The notes under the pieces were generated by a model, which was given only the letters and a program-made list of their open reading frames with translations, searched no databases and was not told the DNA's origin. Below, in pieces: positions 1 to 12,198 of a stretch of DNA of 64,000 nucleotides. Each line of letters opens with the position of its first letter. Position 1 is the first letter of the stretch. The position numbers and the translations under genes were made by a program. The DNA is from Tricholoma matsutake (lineage: Eukaryota; Basidiomycota; Agaricomycetes; Agaricales; Tricholomataceae): positions 11,780,001 to 11,844,000 of the forward strand of contig AP026542.1 in the NCBI GenBank assembly GCA_026075535.2. Reading direction: 5' to 3'.

Positions 1-2196
1 ATGACTACCCAAACCGCAATGCCAGCTTGTGGGCACTCGACCACTCCGAAATTTGACCCGACTCAGCCTTGAGAGCTTCAACAATACTTCGAAGAGCTTG
101 AACTATTATTCCCGACCTGCGGCATTACTGAATCGAATCTCATGAAGAAACATGCTTGTCGCTACCTCGACATCGACTCATCAGAACTCTGGGAATCACT
201 TCCAGAGTATCAACCCAGCACATCATTCAACGAATTTAGAACAGCAGTACACAAACTCTATCCTGGCTTGGAAGACGATCGCAAGTGGAGCATATCAGAC
301 ATGGACAAATTAGTGGGAGAACAGCTACGCATTGGGATATTCAACGCGAGTGATCTAGGAATGTATTATTGCACATTCTACAACATTACTCACTTTTTGT
401 GAGCAAAGAATAGGATCTCGGAAGCCGAGCAAAGCAGAGCTTGTGTTTGAGGATTCCAACCCAGCTTATGGACTCGAATTGCTCGACGACTCAAACTCAA
501 ATTCCCCGACCATTATCCCGACGATCCGTATCCACTCAACGACATTCACGACGCAGCAAAATTTGTTCTAGCAGGCTCCAACACATTGAACTCAGTAATC
601 CACCAATCGACCTCTTCATCACACTCGACATCGAACGTCGGAAATACAGGCACCTCGTCACCTGGAACTATTACAATCAAAACTGAAGATCTAAACGCAA
701 TGTTTGAATGATTTGCTAGCACCATCGCTACGCATATCGCAAGTACTAAAAATCCTCGCACTAATTCGGCAGACAGACAGGCACATATTGACGCACTCCT
801 TTGCATATTTTGCGGTTTATCTGGACATTTTATCCCTGACTGTATGGTTTGTCAGTCGTACCTGAACGAAGGGAAGTGTAAGCGAAACACGGAAGGAAAG
901 ATCATACTTCCTAATGGACAATTCACCCCTCAAAGTATCCCTGGCAAATTTATCAAGGAACGCATCGATGAATGGTGGAAATGCAACCCAGATGCAACCC
1001 CAGCAGCAACACTTTTATTCAGCATTGCACCATCGGTACCTTCAACTTCGACTAGTTCAACCTCGGCTGTGATCACTTCGATAACAGAGTCCAACGCCAT
1101 TTCTATATCGGGATTGGAGATGAAAGGCATTTATCATAACTCGATGTTGACAGCTGACTCCGAAGATAGAATAGCGGCTCTCGAGCACGAAATATTCGCG
1201 CTTCAAAGTGGTCGACCATTTTTGCATCCGAATAAAGAGGTTTGAAATTCAGTTCCAGCCACGACAACTCCCGTCCCTGCATCATCAACGTCTACTGGTA
1301 CAGTCCCACCACCCTCAACATCTTCATTGACAATGGTCAACCCTTCGACTTCAACTACTGCTCCAACATCGACATCGACCACTTCGCCATCGACCACCAT
1401 ACCCCCAATGCAAACCTCGGTACACCCATACGCGTCAGTCAGGGAGAACACTTATTTGCCACCACACAAAAGGAACTTCGCTGGCGCATCAAAGGGTAAG
1501 GAAAAAGATGGACCATCGTATGCGACACAGGGACCAGTACAGAACGAGAAAATCATGCACGATATATTTGTGCACTCGATGAAGATGCCGATCGTCATGC
1601 TGACATCTGAAGAACTACTCTCTCTTTCACCAGAGGTTCAAACAAAATGGAGAGAACAGGTCACACCAAAATGAGTCCCACAATCTGGAAACAATGCAAC
1701 AAACATGTTTAGTCCCGATGCGATCATCATGCCTGACCCGTACGAGACTTATATTAGCACTCTCCGACCCGGTGAAATCCCTCAGCCTTTCGTCATCGCT
1801 AAAGAAACTTCATTGATTAGATCAGTTATTATGGATGTCCATGGTAACAACCAGGTAGAAAGTGTCGTCAATCCTGGTTCCTCGATCATATTGATGGCCG
1901 AAGATGTTTGCCATGAACTCGGTCTAGCATATGACTCCTCGATTAGGCTTCTGATGCAGTCTGCTAACAGGACTGTGGACGAAACACTCGGTTTAGCATG
2001 CAATGTACCCTGTGATCTCAGTGGAATCACCCTATACATGCAGATACATATTATTCGGGACCCGGCATACAATATTCTACTCGGACGACCTTTTGACATC
2101 TTGACAGTCATTAGGAACTATCGGAATGAAGCGCAAACCATCATGATATGCGATCCTAACTCAACTCGGACCGCTACAATTCCCTCGATACCTTGA
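1..2196 (+). pseudogene. Ty3/gypsy gag-protease, decayed
   Basis: Capsid/nucleocapsid and aspartic protease part of a Ty3/gypsy LTR retrotransposon. One reading frame runs from the ATG at base 1 to 2196. It holds a CX2CX4HX4C zinc knuckle (CIFCGLSGHFIPDC, about 805-846), a Ser/Thr/Pro-rich linker (about 1000-1480) and a protease domain (about 1790-2120) with the family's C-terminal LGRP motif. The frame is broken only by TGA codons, at 70, 400, 448, 709, 1243 and 1672. The protease active site reads NPGS where the catalytic Asp is expected, so the enzyme should be dead. The 5' LTR and leader lie left of the window. Family assignment is firm; activity is ruled out by the stops. Confidence 0.85.
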
Positions 2197-4437
2197 TCAC
2201 ACTGTTGTCAAAAAGTAGTTCAAGAGGATTTTCAGTGTTAGAGAATGAAATTTTGGAACAGTGCGCTTTCATCATCTTGTTCAACTCTTCTAACTCCTCT
2301 ATATTTATTGAGCACACTGCAAATATCCCCGAAATCGACTCCTCCAAAGAATTATCCCCGATGCTTTCCGAATATTTATCTGCATGCGACGAGTTCCACA
2401 TTCCTCGAAATGCCTCGATGATGTTTATACCTATGCGACCTTCTTCATCATCAGTTTCCCCTTCCTCAGTTATTTCCGACAATCCACAGTCTAGTTATTT
2501 ATCGACAAAGAAAAAGTATAAACCAGTCGCACAGAAGGTCCGTTCAATTGTGGCCAGACTACCCAATCATTTTAGAATTATTCGATGCATCGAGGGCGAT
2601 CCCCTCCAAGACATGCCTCCACTAAATCCCCATCCTCCAATATTCAAACCAACTCCTCAATATAACCTCAAACGCAAAAACATCATCGATCGAAATCATC
2701 CAGGAGATTTCTTATGGCCTCAAGAACAAGACCTCATGCATGACTTCATTCGAAACCAGCAAGCAGGGTTCGCATGGACCAAAAACAAACGAGGAAGGTT
2801 TTGACCCGATTTCTTCCCCCCTATCGAGTTCCCAGTTGTCCTGCATACCCCTTGGGTCAAACGCAATATCCCCATACTGCCTGGTTTGTATGAACAAATT
2901 TGGGAGATGCTGAAAAAGAAGATCGAAGCCGGAGTCTACAAGTCGTTGAACTCGTCATACTGATTGTGATGGTTTTGCATTGCGAAGAAAGATGCAAAAT
3001 CGCTCCGAATAGTCCACAGTCTCGAGCCGCTAAACCAAGTTATGATTCAGCACTCAGGCATCATCCCGATCCCCAAGCATTTAGCCGAACAGTTTGGAGG
3101 ATGCACTTGTGGTGGAATGTTGCATTTATATGTTGCATTTGACAAAAGGCTCATATCTGAATCCTCTCAAGATCTAACGACTTTCCAGACACCATTCAGC
3201 GCACTTCAAATTGTCACCCTACCGATGGGTTGGACAAACTCAGTTCCGATCCTACACGATGATGTAACTTTCATCCTACAACCCGAGGTCCCTCACATCA
3301 CGATCCCTTATATTGATGACACACCAGTGAAGGGTCCGAAATCAGAATATCAAATGATTGGTGGGTCTTATGAAACAATCATCGCCAACTCAGGCATTCG
3401 ACAATTCATGTGGGAGCATTTTGAGAACCTAAATCCCATCATCCAGCGCATGAAGTATTGTGGTGGGACGTTCTTTGGACCGAAATTATTTGCTTGTGTC
3501 CCCGAGATAATCATTTTAGGTCATCGATGCAATATTCAAGGCCAAATGGCTGACCCGATGTGTATTGATAAGATCCAGAAATGGGGTCCATGTCGTACGC
3601 TCACAGAAGTTAAGGTGTTCTTAGGAATGATTGGAGTTTGTCAAATTTTCATCCAGAGTTTTGCACATCGAGCAGCTCCGCTAATCAATCTTACTTGAAA
3701 AGATGTGCCCTTTGAATTCGGCCCATCTCAGGTAGCAGCGCAAGAAGATCTCAAGCATGCGCTCCTAAACTCGCCAGCAATTCGAGCCATCGACTATACC
3801 TCGAACACCCCAGTAATCCTTGCAGTCAACACATTGAGCATCGCCATTGGCTATTTCCTAACACAATGCAACCGCGATAACCCTCGAAAGTGATATTACA
3901 GTCGATTCAGCTCGATCACGCTCAACGATTGCGAATTGCAGTTTTCGCAACCAAAACTCAAGCTTTATGGTCTATATCGAGCCCTTGGGGCACTTCGTTT
4001 ATACTTGATAGGGGTACAAAACCTTATCATCGAGGTCGATGCGAGGTATATTAAAGGCATGCTCTCAAATCCCAATATCGTGCCTAGCACTAGCATAAAC
4101 TGATGGATAGTCTCCATCCTAACATTTCACTTCACCCTAGTTCATGTTGCAGGTACACACCATGGACCAGACAGTCTTTCGCGACGTCCTCACCAAACCG
4201 AAGATGATGATGTTGAAATAGAAGAAGAATTTGGCGACTGGATCAACAAACTACACGGTTTCGTTCACCAAATCAACCCAATCTCGATTCGACCATTCCC
4301 CTCTCACACGACTTATCCCACTTTCGCCCAAGCTTTGGATTTCAGTAAGGGGGAGGACGTTTTGTACGAATACATACCTAGATTGGACAAGACGATGAAC
4401 AATTACTGCTCGTTCATAAATGGTTAGACAATATGGT
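2193..4437 (+). pseudogene. Ty3/gypsy reverse transcriptase-RNase H, decayed
   Basis: Polymerase part of the same element, one frame away from gag-protease (a frameshift or programmed shift near 2193). The RT core is recognisable by FQTPF, LPMGWTNS and the catalytic YIDD box (about 3310), followed by the connection domain (FLGMIGVCQIFI) and an RNase H region (about 3705-4180) ending in a HHGPDSLSRR stretch. In-frame stops at 2802, 2961, 2967, 3696, 3891 and 4101 are all TGA. At 2952-2972 the codons read TAC TGA TTG TGA TGG, which fits three CpG transitions in TAC CGA TCG CGA TGG. A TAG and frame loss occur near 4425. Confidence 0.85.
4339..4357 (+). other. Internal (central) polypurine tract copy
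   Basis: The 19 bases ATTTCAGTAAGGGGGAGGA occur here inside pol and again, identically, at 7607-7625 directly before the 3' LTR. A perfect internal duplicate of the plus-strand primer is what a central polypurine tract looks like in retroelements such as Ty1 and lentiviruses. Here it falls between RNase H and integrase coding sequence. Confidence 0.6.
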
Positions 4438-5763
4438 GTGACCCCCACATCTATCAGACACAGAGTACACTACCTTCGTGCGATATTGCACCGAGTTCTT
4501 CATAGATTCCAGCAAACTATGGTGAAAAGATCGTCATGGCGAACACAAGATCGTCGCGATTCCAGAGCGTCGCATCGATATTATCTGGTCGTCGCATGAC
4601 CATATCGGCCACAAAATGATTTTCGCCATGAAGTCTCATGTTGCACTACGATTCTGGTGGCCCAACCTGAAAGCCAATATCGCATGGTACATCTGAACGT
4701 GCCACTACTGTCAGTTGCAACAAACACGAAATCTTCTTATTCCACCAATCGTCGCCACACCTGCTCCTCTATTCGGAAAAGTCTATATCGACACAATGCA
4801 CATGCCACCTTCCGGTGGATATTGCTATATAGACAAGGTCAATGTTTGATATCGTACTGGCCGGAGTTCAGGATGCTTCGCAACGAAACAGCGAAGACCA
4901 TCGGCAATTGGATCTTTGAAGAAATCATTTGTCGTTGGGGCTTGCTTTATGAGATTGTTACTGACAACGGCGCAGCATTCCTTTCTGCTCTCGAGTATTT
5001 GTCAAAGTGATATCATATCAATCATATTCAAATAAGTGGGTACAATTCTTGTGCCAATGGCCTCGTCGAATGAGCCCACTTCGATGTATGACAATCGCTC
5101 TACAAGGCCGTCGATGGTGATCAAACTCGATGGTCAGTTGGGACCTACTCGGTCTTTTGGGCAGAATGGGTAACAGTTCGAAAACAAATGGGCTGTTTGC
5201 CCTATTTTGTGATCACAGGTTCTCATCCACTCATCCCTCTCAACATTTCAGAAGCGACATATCTACAACCACCACCCAATTTGATACTCTCCTCCACCGA
5301 TCTCATCGCCCGACGTGCTATCGCACTCCAGAAACGCTCGACCGATCTCGACGTACTCTACTCTAGAGTCTACACCGCTCAACGGGAAGCTGCGAAACAC
5401 TTCGAAGAAGTTCACAAGCGAACGATTTGAGACTACCATTTCGAAAAAGGTGACCTCGTACTCATGCGAAACACACAGATCGAACAGGCTCTTAATCAAA
5501 AAATGTGAGCTCAATATCTCAGCCCACTCATAGTCATCGCAAGAAACTATGGTGGCGCTTATATTCTTTGCAAGCTCGACGGATCAGTTCTTCATCGACC
5601 AGTAGCAGCTTTCCAAATTCTACCCTATCTAGCATGGAAATCGATTCCCCTTCCTCCAAACTTCTTTGATATCGACGATCGTCAGCTCAAACAACTTTGA
5701 ACAACATTGGACATCGATGGAGACATCGACAAGGGCATTCCTGACCTCAACAAAGATGAATAA
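4430..5763 (+). pseudogene. Ty3/gypsy integrase, decayed
   Basis: Integrase of the same element. An HHCC zinc-binding domain is visible (His residues at about 4595-4610, CHYC at about 4697-4708), then the DDE core: Asp in YIDTMH (about 4786), Asp in VTDNGA (about 4960) and Glu in NGLVE (about 5065). The frame changes between the first and second catalytic residues, and TGA interrupts the zinc domain (4694), the region after the Glu and the C-terminal domain. The end is a TAA at 5761-5763. There is no chromodomain, which separates it from the two chromoviral elements in this window. Confidence 0.8.
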
Positions 5764-6090
5764 ACCATTTTTCTTCTCTTTTTCTACTTGCAATATTGAA
5801 ACAAACTCTTGATTTTATAACAGTGTACTATTACAAGTCGCGATATCGTTCGAAATGTGTTCGTGCAAGCTCGACGGGGTTTTTCGGCTATGAAGGAGTT
5901 CTGAGCCTTTCCCCTATGTCTCATTTTGATGAATTATCTGTCTTACTTTCTTTTTCTTTTTCTCTCCTATGTTTTTTTTTCACATATATCTTACATTTCC
6001 TGGCTTCGATCGCACACGATATTTCTCATTTCAAATTTATCTCGCTCAGACACAAGAAAAACGATAAAATTTAAATAATAAAACAAAATT
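5764..6090. other. A/T-rich spacer between pol and antisense gene
   Basis: No coding potential is seen. The stretch lies between the convergent 3' ends of pol and the antisense gene and would hold both 3' UTRs. Pyrimidine-rich runs (about 5940-5985) are present on the plus strand. Confidence 0.5.
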
Positions 6091-7477
6091 CTACTGGGAC
6101 TCCTCCCATTTCCTCTCTAACACCTTGATCTCCTCCATCAGCACTTCCACTTCCAACTTTTTTTGCACCAGGACTTCCGCCAAATACCGACAATGGAGTC
6201 TTGCTGTGTCCGACTGCGTCATCTCGTCCTCCACTGCCATCGACACCCCCTCAACCATACCCACAACCTCGGGTTCGACTTCTCATGCTCTCGCTTTCCC
6301 CTTCCCCTTCCCCTTGTCATTCTCAGCTGACTTCGCCTTCGCCTTTGTCGTGCGTTTCAGGCACTCATCAACTTTTGAGGGCCCAGCCTCCACGTTTTGG
6401 ATGGGCTGGATAGCCCGGATGCATATCACTAAGTAATCATACAGATTAGCAATTGTATTGGTTATGCAGAAGAATCACTTACTACGTCTGGGAGTTGACA
6501 ACTGCGTCAACTCCGCATTATCCTTTGTAGCTCGCTTGGAGCTTGCCTTCTTCCTCGACTTGCCTCGTTGGAGTCCTCGCCTCGACACTCCCTCCCAGTA
6601 GCACCCCTGTAGCCCTTGAGTGCATCGCTTGCACTTTGGGGTGCCCTCCTCAACGATACACTCCTGAGTTGTCCTTAGTCCGGCGCATCGATCACACTAA
6701 AGCAATATTGAAGGTGTGATTAGCCTGAACGATATCGAAAGAAAATGATGACTTACCAGCCCATGGAAGGTGATCAGCTCACCTTCCTCTACATGCACCT
6801 GCTTTGTGACTGCGGGCTCCTCATCCAGTCCATCCTCACCTTCCTACTCATCGTCCATCTCGTCTGCCTTCCTCTTCTTGACGATCCACTCGACATCCAG
6901 TAGGTTGTCGACCAGGGGCACTGCTTTGTCCGCAGCCTCATCCTGATCAATCAAGAGGTGCATCAGCTTGAGCGCAGCTGTACAATCGCAGAATTCGTCC
7001 TTTGAAACGGTTTTGGCCTGGACTTCGGCCAAGAAAGCTCGACGTGCCTCGACCAGTGCATCTTGTCGTTCCTCGATCCTCTTCGCTTTTGCCTTGATGG
7101 CCACCTGCCGAGCCTCCCTCTCCTCCTCTCTCTTCCTCTCTTCCTCGACCTTCCTTGAATACTCCACAAAAAGATACTTCCCACCCCACAAAACCCAATC
7201 CTCATGAGCAAATGGTACAAAGAGGCCGACTGCCTCGTCTAACATCACCTGCACATGTTTGTCGCGTGCCTCGTCAAATGACCTGATCAGGTCATTGTAT
7301 TCAGCCTATCAAATGAGATTAGGAAGCAGATAAACCCAAGAAAAGGGAAGGACATACCATTTTCTCACAAAAAACATGACCCCACACTTCGAAGTCCAAC
7401 TCTTCGGCTTTGCCAGCCTTGGGCATCAATTTTGCATGTTCGAGGATGGAAAGAGCGAGTTCGGTGAGGATAGACAT
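6091..7477 (-). pseudogene. Antisense coiled-coil/Cys-cluster gene inside gypsy element
   Basis: Four exons can be placed on the minus strand with GT-AG junctions: 7477-7358, 7305-6757, 6696-6483 and 6428-6091, with introns of 52, 60 and 54 bp. The product has an N-terminal helical part, a long charged heptad-like Glu/Arg/Lys region (about 7170-7030), an acidic stretch, and then a Cys cluster CX2CX8CX8CX2CX6C (CDRC and CKRC blocks, about 6696-6600) followed by a basic tail and a C-terminal helix. The cluster resembles fungal Zn-binding motifs, so DNA or RNA binding is possible but inferred. Two stops break it: TAG at 6846-6844 and TGA at 6285-6283. The ATG lies 148 bp inside the 3' LTR edge, so transcription would have to start in or near that LTR. 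A second gypsy element in this window (33125-34147) carries a gene of the same kind in the same place. Confidence 0.65.
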
Positions 7478-7606
7478 GTTGTCGAGGAGATGGATGGAAG
7501 AGATCGAATGAAAAGAGAAAAGTTCAAACCACGATGCGTCTTAAATCAGCAATCAACAATGTCACATGACCCGGTTGTTTCGGCTTGACTGACTGGGATG
7601 GTCAGA

Positions 7607-7625
7607 ATTTCAGTAAGGGGGAGGA
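7607..7625 (+). other. 3' polypurine tract
   Basis: AAGGGGGAGGA is followed at once by TGATAGG, the likely first bases of the 3' LTR. The position, downstream of pol on the plus strand, fits plus-strand priming. The same 19 bases recur at 4339-4357. Confidence 0.7.
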
Positions 7626-8500
7626 TGATAGGTCGTCTCCTCAGCTCAAGGACCGATTCACCACTTTAGCATCATTCTAATCACGTCGGCTAACTCCTAC
7701 GACGTCCCAGACACAGTGTGACCCACTCTATCGATCGCAATATCATATCGACTGCGTTGAAACATCACCAGCGACATTGATCGTATCAAAAGCCCACATC
7801 GCACAACCTTAGGACTACCCCAAAAGTCACTAAGATTCCCCTACATGACCATCGAACATCCCCGACCAACTTCAAACAAGCCGCAACTGCGATCAAACAT
7901 CGTCGACCATCGTCGAGTGTCATCGATCAATATCAAGAAACTATGAGCAACACTGGGTGCCACCTTTGTTATCTAAATGGTGGAAGACCATGCACTAGGA
8001 CATATTCCAACTCGTGCTCAAACCTGCTGATCATAGGTCAGCCTCATTCCAAGTCCCTATCGCACACAGAACCCGCTGGATGCATTATTGTGAGACTTAG
8101 CGCAGTTTATACACAAAGGACAGTCTCTTTTAGTTCTTTCCTTTTATTACTCTTTCATCATATGATATATATATCTTTCTTGTTCAGATTCCAGTCTCCT
8201 TTATGGCCTTGTGCCTTAACTCATATCTTTTGCCTCATGTTCTACACATGTTTCTCATTCCATTTTAGGAAGTTTCTTTAAAACATATAAAACTCTGTAG
8301 TATCTACTTGAAAATAAGAAGAAATTGTCTTCACATATCGTCTTGTATACAGTTCTAAGCATCTGATCAACTTTCTAAAACAATCTAAGTCTCTGCGGGT
8401 TTTCTCAATCGATGAGAAACCTCTGCAATTGTTGCATCCTCGATCCTCCCTCGATCCTCTCATCATTAGTTCTAGCAACCCTTCCAACACTTTATAGCAG
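7626..8500 (+). repeat. Putative 3' LTR, right edge uncertain
   Basis: Begins with TG directly after the polypurine tract. A TATA-like run (about 8160-8175) and many CGA/TCG words are present. No second copy is in the window, so the end is a guess. The 300 bases from 8500 to 8798 show nothing recognisable before the LINE begins. Confidence 0.4.
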
Positions 8501-8798
8501 TTTGCCGCACCCTTCGTATACCATCAACCTATTGAAAGGTCCCCATAATTCACATATCGACCATTGACGATAAAACTCGTTCACCATCAATCTCATTGAT
8601 CGCCCTCGATATTGATCGATACTCAATTGGACCACAACAAACGCCTTCATCTCTCATAACACTACCTTCACGACTAGTGTTAAATAGTAATCTTCTCAGA
8701 GGTTTGACCACGAACTTTCGGAACGTCTCGCAACCCTTCTCTGACTCATCGCAAACATCATCGATTGCCTCATTGGCAGTTCTGGTGGTTTTCCCAGG

Positions 8799-9857
8799 TT
8801 GAGCATCATCAACGCGCTAAAATATTACCCACAGAGATGGTCTATTACTGAAATGCTCATACTGAAGGAGCCAGGAAAGCCCGACTACACATCCACGTCA
8901 GCATGGCGACCCATAGTCCTCTCAGATGGTATGGCACAACTACTGAATAGCTGTCCAGCAGAAGACATAGTCACCATGGGCAAACATTACAATATCCTAC
9001 CAGCAAACCACTTTGGTGCAAGGCCCAGATGTACTACAACAGACTCGGTATGCATGCTAACAAAGATTGTCAAAGATGCATGCAGAAAAGGTCAGGTTGC
9101 ATCCATCTTATTCCTTGATGTTAAGGGTGCATTCCCCAGCATAGATATTGACAGGCTGATCACAACATGAGAAAGAGAGGTATACCACAGGAATATACTG
9201 AATGGATGAAATGACAATCAGGAAACCACAAAACCTCACTCTCTTTTGATGACTATCAAACAGCATTCTTCCTGGTAATAAATGGTTTGGACCAAGGTGA
9301 TCCTTTTTCTGGCGTATGTTACCTCTTATATAACACTGACCAATTGAAAATACCAATTCTCAGATTAGGCAAATGGGTGCTACTCATTGTTGATGATGCA
9401 GCTGTTATCATGATTGGCAAGGACTTTCTAGAGATACACAAAAAAACTAAGGGACATCATGACACACTTGGAAGGAATCTTTGCATGGGCCAAGGATCAC
9501 AGCTGCAAATTCAGTATCAAAAAATTCCAGCTGCTCGACATCTCAAAAAGAACAGTCCCACATGCCTTTAATCCCAGAAAACGAGTCCCTATACCTTGGC
9601 GAGTTTTAATCCTAGGTAACATTCAAATCCCATCAAAAGATACAGCCACATTCCTCAGGGTAATTGTTGACAACAAAATGAGCTGGAAAGGACAATGTGC
9701 AGTGGCTCTCGCAAAAGGACAAGACTGGATCATACAGTTCAGCAGATTGGCCTGTGCATCAAAGGGAGTAACAGCGAGATACATTCGACAACTCTATCTT
9801 TCCATTGCAGTACCTTACATGCTATATGCAGCTGACATCTTCTTAACACCACAGTGA
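8799..9857 (+). pseudogene. Tad1-like LINE reverse transcriptase, 5'-truncated
   Basis: Non-LTR reverse transcriptase. Recognisable blocks in order are WRPIVLSDGMAQLLN, NHFGARP, FLDVKGAFPS (catalytic Asp, about 9118), GLDQGDPFSG and a degenerate VDDAAVI box (about 9390), followed by thumb-like sequence to about 9857. Frames change near 9170, 9290 and 9460, so it is inactive. No endonuclease domain is present upstream, which is the usual 5' truncation of LINE copies. It sits just downstream of the gypsy 3' LTR. Confidence 0.8.
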
Positions 9858-10705
9858 AGAACAAACACATAACCAAAAAATGGAAAGTCAGGTCAAGCCA
9901 TCATCAACAGGCTGGCAACGATTCAACAATGAGCAGCAATCATGATCACAGGTGCAATAAAAACTACAGCTACTGACATTTTAGATGTAATGGCAAACCT
10001 ACTACCCTTCCACTTGCTGGTGGAAAAGGTTCAACAACGAGCAGCACTACACTTAGCGACACTTCCCCAATGCACTCGCTACACAAACCAGTCATGAACG
10101 TGGCCAACTGACTAGTCAAACACCACCCAACTCCACTACACAATCTCATGTGCACCTACAACATCAAACCACAGCTAATTGAGACCATCAAAACTGTATG
10201 ACAAATTACAAGCTGGACAATGAAAGTCAAAGCACACATCCCAAACAACATAGACAAGGCCATCCAAGACATACAAGACAACAACTCAGATGTACAGGTA
10301 TATGCCGACAGATCAGGAATGCAAGGAAAAATTGGAGCTGCAGCAGTACTATATCACAACAGGAGGATGAAGATGAACATGCAAATCAAGCTAGGAATCC
10401 AAGAACATCACACAGTGTACAAAGGAGAAGGCATAGGATCAGTATTGGGAGCCAAACTCATATCCCTGGAGCGGGGAGTACGGTGGCTACCTTTTGCATC
10501 GATAGTCAAGCTCATTAAAGTCACCCAACCGACCAAACCAAGCCCAGGACATTACATTTTTGACACATTCCACAGAACCCTAGACATGCTGGGGAAAAAA
10601 CATCCCAGAATATGGATCACAATTAGATGGACACTGGGACACAAAGGAATAGTAGAAAACAAACAGGCAGATCTAGATGAAGAAGCAAAGAAAGCGAGAC
10701 ACTGA
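9858..10705 (+). pseudogene. LINE linker and RNase H domain, decayed
   Basis: The C-terminal RNase H of the same LINE lies at about 10285-10700. It includes YADRSG (the usual Gly after Asp is Arg), the Glu-containing YKGEGIGSVLGAKL block, the SPGHYIFDTF block and the late GHKGIVENKQAD block. The stretch 9858-10200 still translates in pieces as the RT-RNase H linker but with stops. RNase H after the RT is typical of the Tad1/I group. Confidence 0.75.
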
Positions 10706-11014
10706 AAACCCTATGAGCACTATTCTGCTTCATTGCCACAATGGGCCAATTCTACAGTACCTTTGGTGACATACCAAGATTGCAGGAAGAAAGGAGAAGA
10801 GGATGAGAAGGAGAATCAACCAGCCGCCCACACACACTACAATATTCATGGTCCAAGCACCACTTATTCCAGCACCTTGAGTGCTTCGAGGACCACTGGT
10901 CTCTCCTAGCTGATGACAAAGAACAGGAAACACAGGGAAGGATAAATGCTTGCATTTGTAAACATACATATTTACTCTCTCATGTATGGCTTGCCCCAAT
11001 GGAGAATAAATGGG

Positions 11015-11026
11015 AAAAAAAAAAAA
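11015..11026 (+). other. Poly(A) tail of LINE
   Basis: Twelve A residues follow an AATAAA-containing stretch (about 11005-11013) and mark the 3' end of the LINE on the plus strand. Between the RNase H (10705) and this tail lies a short 3' region. Confidence 0.6.
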
Positions 11027-12198
11027 GTGCACTAACTAAGGTTTACAATCATTGCTCTACAAAAACAATTACCACCATCCTCCTAATATCGCCAAAATGC
11101 TGCATTTACCCTTCATGGGGCCACCACTGCTCAACCTACCTATCAACCATGAAGCACTAGCCAGTACAGCAGATGCAGCTCTGGGGACTTTTTCATTCTG
11201 CTGTTCGCTGAAAACCCTCACTTGCATGACAAAGTGCAAGAGTCATTACGATGGTCTGTCATGTACATGCTTCTCAAAAAATTGGCTTTGACTAAATATG
11301 CCTTACTACATATACGTATGAAACAGGCAAGGTCTTTATTTGTCGAGCGAAGATTAGACAGCATCACAGATATGTACTAATATATATATGGATGCTGTGG
11401 GTTTTAGCACAGTACACCTGTAGCTACAGCAGTTATGGTACTGTTTTATGGTATAGTGCACGCAGCATCTAAAATCTCTCAAAAAGGAAATAGATCCATC
11501 GGGATTCCAAGTTGATTGCAGTTTGGGTGATGTGCTTATTAAAAGTTGGTTTGCAGAACAAACTGAAAAAGTTATTCTAGAACACATTGTAAATGTATTC
11601 TCCATTTATCCTGGCTACAAACCTAGTACTTAAAAGAAGTATAACCATGGATTTTCCTTTAAATTTGTTATACCATATATTCATCATTTTCTCTAAAGAT
11701 AAATTTTGAATTTGTTCCTTGTATGTTACTGATTTCATTGCCGAGCATCTTGCAGATGTTTTCTGCATGAGATCATCAGATCAACAGAATGGCTAATTGT
11801 AAAACAAATTTAGACTTTGTCCATTGTTGAATCTGTGGATATTGCTGTGGTTATTTTCTTAGTTTATTTGCAGTTTATTCAACATAAACTCTGCAAGTTT
11901 ATAAGCCAATGCCCCGTGTGTGATCTTGAGATTTTTCTTTGCTTGCCATTGTTGATTGAGAAGGCACTCGAGTGTGTTGTTCGATGTCTTGTGGTTGATG
12001 TTGAAGGGCATTCAATGATTGGCCATGACCCCAAGATGCAAGCACAGGGCAAAGTGAACAAAAACAGTGAAGTATGTGTGCCACATTGCTAAAGTAGTGG
12101 GCTCTGCCACCATTTGCCAGCGCGCTACATGGTTATAAACAGAATGTGCATGCATTTGTTGAATAAATGCATCAACATAAGCAGTCACATGGTCTCAA
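11027..12198. other. No gene recognised
   Basis: A/T-rich sequence with only short open frames. No conserved motif, repeat arm or splice-consistent reading was found. Confidence 0.4.

Larger units (their letters stand above)
1..8500 (+). mobile_element. Ty3/gypsy element with antisense gene, 5' end outside window
   Basis: Order on the plus strand is gag, protease, RT, RNase H, integrase, a convergent antisense gene (6091-7477), a 3' polypurine tract (7607-7625) and a 3' LTR starting TGATAGG at 7626. The right LTR boundary cannot be set because the 5' LTR is not in the window, so 8500 is a rough limit. The coding part is heavily decayed, almost wholly by TGA stops. Confidence 0.75.

Noticed and set aside
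6125..7220. Plus-strand open frames opposite the antisense gene
   Set aside because: They are shadows of a charged coiled-coil coding sequence and lack splice-consistent continuity.
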